DNA of 64,000 nucleotides from Mucilaginibacter glaciei. Lineage in GTDB: Bacteria > Bacteroidota > Bacteroidia > Sphingobacteriales > Sphingobacteriaceae. How positions within the stretch are numbered: the first letter of the stretch is position 1; each line of letters begins with the position of its first letter. Location: contig NZ_JACWMX010000005.1 in the NCBI RefSeq assembly GCF_014773245.1, positions 1 to 64,000 of the forward strand, read 5' to 3'. Shown here piece by piece: positions 53,292 to 61,569 of this stretch. The position numbers were made by a program, and so were the translations under genes. The notes beneath the pieces are model-generated. The model worked only from the letters and a program-made list of their open reading frames with translations, had not been told where the DNA came from and made no database searches.

Positions 53292-54869
53292 ATGAAATTA
53301 AAACTACTTTACACTTGTTTGGCAATTACAGGTATAACAGCTTCGGCATTAGCCCAGGAAACTGTAGACCAGGCCGCTGTTCAAAAAATTCGCGAAGAAG
53401 GTTTAAATCACTCTAAAGTGATGGAAACCGCCTTTTACCTTACAGACGTCGCAGGCCCGCGTTTAGCAGGCTCGCCGGGTTTAAAACGCGCGCAGGACTG
53501 GGCCGTTAAAACACTGGCAGGCTGGGGTATGGTCAATTCCAAATTAGAGCCTTGGGGTAAATTTGGTAAAGGCTGGGAAGTTCAAAAGAATTATGCAGCT
53601 ATTACCGTGCCTTACTACCACGCCATAATCGCTATTCCGAAAGCGTGGACTCCCGGCACTAACGGCCCTATAAAAGGTGATGTAATATTGGTAAAGGCCG
53701 ATACCACTACCGACCTGGATAAGTACAAAGGCAAGCTGGCAGGTAAGATCATCATATTTGATACACAGCAAACCAAATTAGCCCAAGGCACCAAGGCTGA
53801 TCTATCCCGCTATACAGATGAGGAATTGGATAAAATGGCTGCAGCCACCATGGCTCCGGCTGGTGGCCCACGCCGCGCGTTTGATCCTAACAGCCCGCAA
53901 ATGGCAGCACGCCGTAAAGCTTTGGTGATGCGTACTGTTTTAAATAAATTTTTACTGGACGAGAAGGTTGGGCTGATATTGGCGCAAGGCCGCGGTACTG
54001 ATGGTACCACCTTTACTACAAACGGTGCATCATATGCCGATACTGCTAAAACCGTTGCACCTGAATTAGAAACCAGCGGCGAAGATTACCTGCGTGTTTT
54101 ACGTTTGGTAAAGGCAGGCCAAAAGGTAACCATGGAGGCTGACATCAAAACAGAATTTTTCACCAATGACTTGCAAGGCTACAATGTGGTTGCCGAAATA
54201 CCGGGTACCGACAAGAAATTGAAAGACCAGGTAATTATGATTGGCGGCCATTTAGATTCATGGCATGGTGCAACCGGCGCTACTGATAACGCTGCCGGTA
54301 GCGCGGTAATGATGGAGGCAATGCGCATCCTTAAAACTATCGGCTACAAACCAAAGCGTACTATCCGTATTGCTTTATGGAGCAGCGAGGAGCAGGGCTT
54401 GTTTGGTTCACGAGGTTACGTGGCATCGCACTTTGGCGACCCGCGTACCATGGTGCTTAAACCCGAGCAGGCTAAATTGGATGCCTACTATAACCTGGAT
54501 AACGGTACCGGTAAAATTCGCGGTATTTATTTGCAGGGCGATAGCGCGGCCGGGCCGATATTTAAGGCATGGTTAGCACCTTTTAAAGATCTGGGTGCAA
54601 CTACGGTAACCGTAAGCAATACCGGGGGTACAGACCACCAGAGCTTTGATGCAGTAGGTTTACCGGGTTTCCAGTTCATACAGGATGGTATGGACTATAA
54701 CACCCGTACCCACCACAGCAACCAGGATACCTATGATCGTTTAAGCGAAGATGATTTGAAACAGGCGGCTACTATCGTAGCCTCTTTCGTTTACAATACC
54801 TCAGAGCGGATGGACATGATCCCGCGTAAAGCATTGCCAACGCCTCCACCCGCAGCACCGGGCAGGTAA
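53292..54869 (+). CDS. Secreted M28-family zinc aminopeptidase
   Basis: The 525-residue protein has a signal peptide (1-21, ALAQ), a PA-like insert (about 115-260) and an M28 catalytic domain with metal ligands in GGHLDSWHGATGATDNAAGS, WSSEEQGLFGSRGY and HHSNQDTYD. It should cleave N-terminal residues from peptides in the periplasm. TAAGTTTG (53259-53266) is a possible -7 box. Confidence 0.93.
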   Translation: MKLKLLYTCLAITGITASALAQETVDQAAVQKIREEGLNHSKVMETAFYLTDVAGPRLAGSPGLKRAQDWAVKTLAGWGMVNSKLEPWGKFGKGWEVQKNYAAITVPYYHAIIAIPKAWTPGTNGPIKGDVILVKADTTTDLDKYKGKLAGKIIIFDTQQTKLAQGTKADLSRYTDEELDKMAAATMAPAGGPRRAFDPNSPQMAARRKALVMRTVLNKFLLDEKVGLILAQGRGTDGTTFTTNGASYADTAKTVAPELETSGEDYLRVLRLVKAGQKVTMEADIKTEFFTNDLQGYNVVAEIPGTDKKLKDQVIMIGGHLDSWHGATGATDNAAGSAVMMEAMRILKTIGYKPKRTIRIALWSSEEQGLFGSRGYVASHFGDPRTMVLKPEQAKLDAYYNLDNGTGKIRGIYLQGDSAAGPIFKAWLAPFKDLGATTVTVSNTGGTDHQSFDAVGLPGFQFIQDGMDYNTRTHHSNQDTYDRLSEDDLKQAATIVASFVYNTSERMDMIPRKALPTPPPAAPGR

Positions 54870-54892
54870 TTTCCCTATAGACAATATGAATT

Positions 54893-54930
54893 AACAAAGG
54901 CGATGAGTTTTAAACTTATCGCCTTTGTTG
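54893..54930 (+). terminator. Terminator of the M28 peptidase gene
   Basis: AACAAAGGCGATGAGTT pairs with AACTTATCGCCTTTGTT with one G-U pair. Confidence 0.92.
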
Positions 54931-54934
54931 TTAA

Positions 54935-55032
54935 TTTGTTCACGTGAACACTATGAACACCGTGAACAAACTTTAAACTGTTGATAATAAGCGACTTCAA
55001 AAAATGGCTACTGACACGGTAGTGCCACCATT
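54935..55032 (+). repeat. Dispersed palindromic element, copy B
   Basis: Same element as 37360-37456, opposite strand. It starts TTTGTTCACG and holds an exact 10-bp inverted arm CGTGAACAAA, a middle TTGATAATAAGCG, and ACTGACACGGTAGTGCCACC. The gap 54870-55259 contains no gene; after the element come GC-rich inverted repeats (55036-55170) and a half REP at 55179-55199. Confidence 0.85.
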
Positions 55033-55204
55033 TTGCACTCGCTCCGCCGAAGCCGAGTGAGCTGTATTATAGGGCTTCCGGCCACAGCTATAACCAGATT
55101 CACCGGCCGGAGGCCGGAGAATAGTCGTCACTCGGCTGCAGCCAAGCGACAGCGGAGGTTTTCGCTTATAAGAAGGATACTGAAATAATTCAGCATGACC
55201 CGGT

Positions 55205-55241
55205 TAAACAAAAAATCTTCTTTAAAAATTAAAGAGGATTT
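55205..55241 (-). terminator. Terminator of dxs
   Basis: AAATCTTCTTTAA (55213-55225) and TTAAAGAGGATTT (55229-55241) pair with one mismatch on the minus strand, followed by TTTTTTGTTT. Confidence 0.78.
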
Positions 55242-55259
55242 ACTGTTTTTAAATGTTCT

Positions 55260-57188
55260 TTACGATGCTATAATATGCTTATTACATTTAATAGCCAGAC
55301 TGCGCACCGTGCCGGCAATGCCTGCGGCATCATAACCGCATTCGGCCCAAAGTTCGGGTTGTTCGCCGTGTTCAATAATATGATCGGGGATACCCAGGCG
55401 GGTAACATTTGCCTGGTATTTGTTATCGGCCATAAATTCTAATACCGCTGTACCCATGCCGCCTTCCAAACACCCATCTTCAACCGTAATTACATAGGCA
55501 TATTTTTGAAAAACTTCGTGCAACAGGTCTGCATCCAAAGGTTTTACAAAACGGAGGTCGTAATGGGCGGGGTAAAAGCCGTCGTTATTCAGATCGGCAA
55601 TGGCTGTTGTAGCTTCGTTGCCTATTGTGCCTATAGTTAATATGGCTACTTCCTCGCCATCACAAATTTTGCGACCCTTACCAACAGGGATCGCTTTCAT
55701 CGGGCGGCGCCAGTCAACCATCACCCCATTGCCGCGCGGGTAGCGGATCACAAACGGCCCCATATCATCCTGCTGGGCAGTGTACATCAGGTTGCGCAGT
55801 TCTTCTTCATTCATCGGTGCGGATACCGTCATGTTAGGGATACAGCGCATGTAGGCCAGGTCATAAGCACCGTGGTGTGTTGGCCCGTCGGCACCGGCAA
55901 TACCGGCACGGTCCAAACAAAATACCACGTTAAGGTTCTGTATGGCTACATCATGTATCACCTGGTCATAGGCCCGTTGCATAAAGCTGGAGTAGATGTT
56001 ACAAAAAGGTATCAAGCCTTGCGTAGCCATCCCGGCGCTAAAGGTAACGGCGTGCTGCTCGGCAATGCCCACGTCAAACGCGCGGTTAGGCATAGCCTTC
56101 ATCATGAGGTTTAATGAACAGCCCGATGGCATCGCAGGCGTTATCCCCATTATTTTAGGGTTAGCCTCGGCCAGTTCAATGATGGTATGGCCAAACACAT
56201 CCTGATATTTAGGCGGTTGTGGCTTCTCGTAAGTCGTTTTCTTGATTTCGCCGGTTATCTTATCAAACAAGCCGGGTGCGTGCCATTTAGTCTGGTCCTT
56301 TTCGGCCAGTGCATAGCCCTTGCCCTTTGTGGTAACGCAGTGCAGCAGTTTTGGGCCGGGAATGTCGCGCAAGTCGCGGATCAGTTTCACCAGGTGTTTT
56401 ACATCATGGCCGTCAACCGGGCCAAAATATCTAAACTTAAGCGCCTCAAAAAAGTTACTCCGTTTTAGCAGGGTACCTTTAATACTTTTCTCTAATTTCT
56501 GCGCAATTTTAAAAGCATCAGGGCCAATAGAAGATAGCTTGGTTAAAACACTCGCGATATCATCCCTAAACCTGTTATACGGTTTTGAGGTAGTAATATC
56601 GGTTAAATATTCTTTTAGCGCACCAACGTTAGGGTCAATGGCCATGTTGTTATCATTCAGTATCACCAGGATATTGGTGTTTTCGATACCGGCATGGTTA
56701 AGTGCCTCAAAGGCCATACCTGCGGTCATAGATCCATCGCCAATAACGGCAACATGCTGTCTGTCGGTTTCGCCTTTATATTGCGAAGCCACGGCCATTC
56801 CCAAAGCTGCCGAAATAGAGGTAGAGGAGTGACCCACGCCAAAGGTATCGTAAATACTTTCAGCTCTTTTTGGGAAACCGCTAATGCCACCGTGCAAACG
56901 GTTGGTATGGAAATCCTCGCGGCGGCCGGTTAGTATTTTATGCCCGTAAGCCTGGTGCCCAACATCCCACACTAACTGGTCGTAAGGGGTGTTTAAAACA
57001 TATTGTAAGGCAACGGTAAGCTCAACAACCCCCAGGCTTGCTGCAAAGTGGCCGCCGTTTACCGACACGATATCGATAATATACTGGCGCAACTCTTTAC
57101 ATACCTGTTCCAGATCATCTTCGTTAAGTTGCTTTAGATCAGAAGGATAATTGATATTTTTTAAAAGATCACCGGCGGGTACCTGCAT
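55260..57188 (-). CDS. dxs: 1-deoxy-D-xylulose-5-phosphate synthase
   Basis: The 642-residue thiamine-diphosphate enzyme condenses pyruvate and glyceraldehyde-3-P in the MEP isoprenoid pathway. Motifs include [29 protein letters not shown], the ThDP block [18 protein letters not shown], and [18 protein letters not shown]. Full length. Divergent from the 57395 gene. A TAGTTTTG on its strand (57215-57222) may be the -7 box. Confidence 0.97.
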   Translation of the reverse strand: MQVPAGDLLKNINYPSDLKQLNEDDLEQVCKELRQYIIDIVSVNGGHFAASLGVVELTVALQYVLNTPYDQLVWDVGHQAYGHKILTGRREDFHTNRLHGGISGFPKRAESIYDTFGVGHSSTSISAALGMAVASQYKGETDRQHVAVIGDGSMTAGMAFEALNHAGIENTNILVILNDNNMAIDPNVGALKEYLTDITTSKPYNRFRDDIASVLTKLSSIGPDAFKIAQKLEKSIKGTLLKRSNFFEALKFRYFGPVDGHDVKHLVKLIRDLRDIPGPKLLHCVTTKGKGYALAEKDQTKWHAPGLFDKITGEIKKTTYEKPQPPKYQDVFGHTIIELAEANPKIMGITPAMPSGCSLNLMMKAMPNRAFDVGIAEQHAVTFSAGMATQGLIPFCNIYSSFMQRAYDQVIHDVAIQNLNVVFCLDRAGIAGADGPTHHGAYDLAYMRCIPNMTVSAPMNEEELRNLMYTAQQDDMGPFVIRYPRGNGVMVDWRRPMKAIPVGKGRKICDGEEVAILTIGTIGNEATTAIADLNNDGFYPAHYDLRFVKPLDADLLHEVFQKYAYVITVEDGCLEGGMGTAVLEFMADNKYQANVTRLGIPDHIIEHGEQPELWAECGYDAAGIAGTVRSLAIKCNKHIIAS

Positions 57189-57394
57189 TTATTTCGTTCG
57201 TGTATTTTAACTTACAAAACTAAGTTATTTTTATGGAATATATTAAAGGTAGCTATTGTTTTGTAATTAACAACGCCGTAATAATAAAAGTTAAAAATTC
57301 GCTAATAAATCCCGATTATGTATATTTAAAAGCCGGTTCATTTTACAGAAATAGTATAATTTATTTAATGCAGGATCACCGTAAATTTTACTAC

Positions 57395-58501
57395 ATGCCA
57401 AAACTATACATGCTTTTAGCCTTGTTGTTTTTAACCGCTTTAGCAAAAGGGCAATATGCCGTAATGGGAACGGTTAGGGATGAAAAAGGCGAAATACTCC
57501 CGGGGGCTACGGTTTTTATTACCGGTACCAAATTTATTACAGCTTGTGATAACAACGGTAATTTTAGCATAGGCGGCCTCTCGGCAGGTAGTTATGCCAT
57601 TGCCGTTAAAATGATGGGGTTTAACCCGCTTGCAACGTCTGTTATCATTAGCAATAAGGCTTTAAACGTTGTTTTAAGGCTAACCCCTGATGCGCGTACC
57701 TTAAAACAGGTAATAATAGTTGGCGATAATAACTGGCAAGACCGCTACCAGATATTTAGACGGTATTTTTTAGGTACAACGCCCAACGCTGCCGAATGTA
57801 AGATCATCAACCCTAAAATACTTTATTTCCGGTTTGATAAGCAATCCAATATCTTATCGGCCACTGCAGATGATTTTTTAATAATAGAAAACAACGCCCT
57901 GGGTTACCGGATCAAATACCTGCTTAATAATTTTGAGTACAATGAGCAAACTCACCTATTAAAGTACGATGGCTACCCGTCTTTTCAGGATCTTGAACCC
58001 AAATCGGCCAAATTGTTGGCCTATTGGCAAAAAAACAGGAAAAAGGCATACAATGGATCTGTAACGCATTTCATAAAGGCTGTTTTTCAGAATAAGCCCT
58101 ATGCCAGCGGCTATGAGTTATTTAAGATCATCAACAAACCGTTGCCAGGCGAAGAACCCGACCCCAAAAAACCTGTTTATTTTGACAGGCGCCCTGTTGT
58201 TTTAGATTCTTTATTAACAAATGATACGGAAGAAGGCTTCAAAGTTTTTGCTTTTAAAGATTGCCTGTTTGTGCTGAATACCAAAGAGCAGCCATCGGCA
58301 GAATTTGCCAATAGCAGTTACAAGGTTGAAAAACCGTTAAACGCCAACCTGCCTAACGGACAAATCTCCGTTTTACATTTGCTGGATAGCCGTGTACTGA
58401 TAGATGCTAATGGTAATTTTAAGGAACCCGGTGCGCTACTTTTTGAGGGTTATATGGGCTGGGAACAAATTGCCGACCTGGTGCCCCTCGAGTTTAATTA
58501 A
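57395..58501 (+). CDS. Exported protein with carboxypeptidase-regulatory-like domain
   Basis: From the ATG chosen here it has 368 residues: a signal peptide (PKLYMLLALLFLTALAKGQ), a CarboxypepD_reg-like beta-sandwich (about 24-105; GTVRDEKGEILPGATVFITG) and an unrecognised C-terminal domain. The open frame begins at 57233; an alternative ATG lies at 57368. It resembles TonB-dependent receptor plug-linked or SusC-like extension proteins without the barrel. Confidence 0.82.
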   Translation: MPKLYMLLALLFLTALAKGQYAVMGTVRDEKGEILPGATVFITGTKFITACDNNGNFSIGGLSAGSYAIAVKMMGFNPLATSVIISNKALNVVLRLTPDARTLKQVIIVGDNNWQDRYQIFRRYFLGTTPNAAECKIINPKILYFRFDKQSNILSATADDFLIIENNALGYRIKYLLNNFEYNEQTHLLKYDGYPSFQDLEPKSAKLLAYWQKNRKKAYNGSVTHFIKAVFQNKPYASGYELFKIINKPLPGEEPDPKKPVYFDRRPVVLDSLLTNDTEEGFKVFAFKDCLFVLNTKEQPSAEFANSSYKVEKPLNANLPNGQISVLHLLDSRVLIDANGNFKEPGALLFEGYMGWEQIADLVPLEFN

Positions 58502-58558
58502 CGCTTAAAATATGGGCCGCTTAGGCGATAAATAATATTAATAGCTGTAGTTTTGAGT

Positions 58559-59317
58559 ATGACAGATGATGCTTTCGCGATACGGTTGCCGCAGTTTGAG
58601 GGGCCGTTTGATCTGTTGCTTTTTTTCATAGAACGCGACGAGCTGGATATTCATGATATCCCTATTGCCCGCATTACTAACGATTTCCTGACCTATATCC
58701 ACCAGATGACGGTGCTGAATATGGAGCTGGCCAGCGAGTTTATTTTTGTAGCCGCCACCTTGATGCGTATCAAGGCCAAGATGCTGCTGCCGCGCCATCA
58801 AACCGGCGAGGAAGAGAACGAGATGGATACGAAGGAGGGCTTGATCCGTAAGTTGATAGAATACAAGAAATTTAAAGAACTGTGCGATGAACTGCGCCCC
58901 TTTGAAGAGGAGCGTTTTAAGCAGGAAAAACGTGGCAATATCAAGGCCGACCTGGAGCAGGTAGAGAAAGTTGCCGTACCGGGCGAAGAATTATCTGACA
59001 TTAACCTGTTTAAATTGATGACGGTTTACAGCCGTTTGATGCGCCAGTTTTTAACCCGCACCGAAGAAGTTACACACACAGTTACCCAATACCCATATAC
59101 GATTGAAAAACAAAAAGCCGCTATCAGCGATCTGCTGCGGATAAACAGCAAGCTTGATTTTAGCAGCATAAAAGGCAATTCAGAAAACCGCGTGCACTTT
59201 GTTTATAATTTTTTAGCCGTGCTGGAGATGCTGCAGCAAGAGCTGATAGACATTACCATTGGCCTGGGCTTTAATAATTTTTGGATAGCGCCGCGGGGGG
59301 AGAAAGCTGAAAGCTAA
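58559..59317 (+). CDS. scpA: Segregation and condensation protein A
   Basis: The 252-residue kleisin bridges SMC heads in chromosome condensation. The N-terminal IRLPQFEGPFDLLLFFIERD and IKAKMLLPRHQ are diagnostic, with a C-terminal winged-helix-like end. The frame opens at TTG 58553; ATG 58559 is preferred. No scpB or smc in the window. Confidence 0.95.
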   Translation: MTDDAFAIRLPQFEGPFDLLLFFIERDELDIHDIPIARITNDFLTYIHQMTVLNMELASEFIFVAATLMRIKAKMLLPRHQTGEEENEMDTKEGLIRKLIEYKKFKELCDELRPFEEERFKQEKRGNIKADLEQVEKVAVPGEELSDINLFKLMTVYSRLMRQFLTRTEEVTHTVTQYPYTIEKQKAAISDLLRINSKLDFSSIKGNSENRVHFVYNFLAVLEMLQQELIDITIGLGFNNFWIAPRGEKAES

Positions 59318-59334
59318 TGGCTAAAGTTTTCCGT

Positions 59335-59373
59335 TCGCCGCTCCGTAAGCGTCTTCGGCTTGTGGCGCACACG
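59335..59373. repeat. CCGCT...GCGTC...GCTTGTGGC degenerate repeat, copy 1
   Basis: The segment CGCCGCTCCGTAAGCGTCTT + CGGCTTGTGGC resembles 59886-59923 (same strand) and the complement of 59981-60013. It lies just after scpA. Confidence 0.55.
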
Positions 59374-59441
59374 AAGTTAAAAGTTTAGTAAAAATCAATT
59401 ATTGGCTTGCGCCGGGGTAATACTCCCCAATGATAGTATAG

Positions 59442-59822
59442 TTATTTGACCTTTACGTAATTAATATCGCTATCGCTGTTAATCTCTATCTCAATAACTC
59501 CTTTAAAAGAAATATCCACATCCGAGCTTCTTATCGAAGAATCTATAGGCAGATTATGCATAAAAGTTTTGAAATCATGAAGTTGAATAGTCCCATAAGA
59601 ATATTCCCAACGTCCTTTTTGTGTTTTAAGGCTATCTCGCACGACGACTTTATGAATATATTGGAAGTTATTATATAAAAACACACTGTCCACAACGTTT
59701 TTTTCATTGGAAATATAAACTCCAGGTAAACTACTTTGTAAAGGATGACACCCATAAAACGATAGAAATAGCAAAGCCAAAATAATTATAAATTTTACCG
59801 TTGTTTTCTTTCTACGTACCAT
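59442..59822 (-). CDS. Hypothetical lipoprotein, 126 aa
   Basis: I do not recognise the family. A basic N-terminus and hydrophobic core lead to a lipobox FYGC (Cys24). The rest is beta-rich with DSVFLYNNFQYIHKVVVRDS and KGRWEYSYGTIQLHDF. Isolated between scpA and repeats; no clear function. Confidence 0.65.
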   Translation of the reverse strand: MVRRKKTTVKFIIILALLFLSFYGCHPLQSSLPGVYISNEKNVVDSVFLYNNFQYIHKVVVRDSLKTQKGRWEYSYGTIQLHDFKTFMHNLPIDSSIRSSDVDISFKGVIEIEINSDSDINYVKVK

Positions 59823-60280
59823 ATAAAGCGTTGATAAATTGTACTTGCGGCGTGAGTTGACCGGGACTTATGTGCACAAAATGTACACCGCTACCGCATG
59901 CGTCCTCGATTGTGGCAGTCACGTAAGGTAGCCATTTTAGCATCTTCTTTCATTTACAAATCTTAAATTTCGAAAATTTGGCCACAAGCCGTGGACGCTT
60001 GCGACAGCGGTAGAATAGACTTCACGCTAAGGCATTGAGGATTATATTTCACGCTAAGGCGCAAAGTTTGGATGGCCTTAGCGTCTTAGCGTCTTTGCGT
60101 GAGACATGATTTTATCAATGCGGCGGCAGCATAATTGATCTTTAGCAACCTAACAGTTGTCTCCCTCAATCCTTAACCGCAATTATCTGTATTTAGTCCG
60201 ATATTGTTTTTGTCTCAAATCTCAATACACTTAACTCAAATCTAATATTATAGCTAACTTAGCGCGCATTACACACAACA
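59823..60280. other. Repeat-rich gap upstream of glyA
   Basis: It holds an imperfect long inverted repeat (59886-59923 with 59981-60013) and TTCACGCTAAGGC direct copies with a complementary CTTAGCGTCTTTGCGTGAG arm (60020-60108). A similar 'acgcaaag' fragment occurs at 13176-13190. No gene is supported. Confidence 0.7.
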
Positions 60281-61567
60281 ATGAAAAGAGACAAATTAAT
60301 ATTCAAACTGTTAGATGAAGAACAGCTTCGCCAGGAAGAAGGCATTGAGCTGATAGCGTCTGAAAACTTTGTGAGCAAGCAGGTTATGGAAGCTGCGGGT
60401 TCTGTTGCAACTAACAAATATGCCGAAGGCTTACCGGGCAAACGCTACTATGGCGGTTGCGAGGTGGTTGATGAAATTGAGACCATTGCCATTGAACGTG
60501 CTAAACAGCTTTTTAATGCTGAGTGGGCTAACGTGCAGCCGCACTCTGGCGCACAGGCCAACGCAGCGGTAATGCTGGCCGTTTTACAGCCCGGCGATAA
60601 AATATTAGGGTTCGATCTTTCGCATGGCGGGCACTTAACCCACGGTGCATCGGTTAACTTTTCAGGTAAATTGTATGACCCGCACTTTTACGGTGTGGTA
60701 AAAGAAACCGGTTTGATCGATTACGAGCAACTGGAACGGGTTGCCCTGGAGCAAAAACCAAAACTGATCATCTGCGGTGCTTCGGCCTACTCGCGCGATT
60801 GGGATTATGAATTCATCCGTGCGGTGGCCGATAAGGTTGGCGCACTGGTGCTGGCAGATATTTCACACCCGGCGGGGATGATAGCGCGTGGCTTGTTAAA
60901 AGATCCGCTTCCGCATGTACATATTGTTACCACCACTACCCATAAAACATTACGCGGCCCACGCGGCGGGCTTATCTTGTTAGGTAAAGATTTCCCTAAC
61001 CCTTTCGGTTTAAAAACGCCAAAGGGCGAAGTGCGCATGATGTCGTCATTATTAGATATGGCTGTATTCCCGGGTACGCAGGGCGGGCCGTTAGAGCATA
61101 TTATTGCTGCTAAGGCAATTGCCTTCGGCGAGGCCCTGTCTGACGGGTACATGAAGTACATTTTACAGGTAAAATTGAACGCTGCCGCAATGGCCGACGC
61201 GTTTGTAAAATTGGGCTATAATATCATATCGGGCGGTACAGACAACCACCTGATGCTGATAGATCTGCGCAATAAAAATATTACCGGTAAAGCTGCCGAG
61301 AATGCCCTCGTTTCTGCCGATATTACGGCAAACAAAAACATGGTACCTTATGACGATAAATCGCCATTTGTTACATCGGGTATCCGTTTGGGTACCGCCG
61401 CAATTACCACCCGTGGTTTAAAGGAAAAGCACATGGAAACCATTGTTGAATTGATAGACATGGTGCTGATGGACCCAGAAAATGAAACTACTTTGAAAAA
61501 GGTACGTAAAAAGGTGCACAAAATGATGGAAGACCATCCACTGTACCGAGATAAGCATTTAGATTAA
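60281..61567 (+). CDS. glyA: Serine hydroxymethyltransferase
   Basis: The 428-residue PLP enzyme interconverts serine and glycine with tetrahydrofolate. Seen are [32 protein letters not shown] and the PLP Lys222 in [14 protein letters not shown]. Full length. The kinase gene starts 2 bp after its stop. Confidence 0.97.
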   Translation: MKRDKLIFKLLDEEQLRQEEGIELIASENFVSKQVMEAAGSVATNKYAEGLPGKRYYGGCEVVDEIETIAIERAKQLFNAEWANVQPHSGAQANAAVMLAVLQPGDKILGFDLSHGGHLTHGASVNFSGKLYDPHFYGVVKETGLIDYEQLERVALEQKPKLIICGASAYSRDWDYEFIRAVADKVGALVLADISHPAGMIARGLLKDPLPHVHIVTTTTHKTLRGPRGGLILLGKDFPNPFGLKTPKGEVRMMSSLLDMAVFPGTQGGPLEHIIAAKAIAFGEALSDGYMKYILQVKLNAAAMADAFVKLGYNIISGGTDNHLMLIDLRNKNITGKAAENALVSADITANKNMVPYDDKSPFVTSGIRLGTAAITTRGLKEKHMETIVELIDMVLMDPENETTLKKVRKKVHKMMEDHPLYRDKHLD

Positions 61568-61569
61568 AA

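Noticed and set aside
54935-55032. Integron attC site
   Set aside because: The element has paired arms but no integrase, cassette arrays or attC core motif is visible, so no claim is made.
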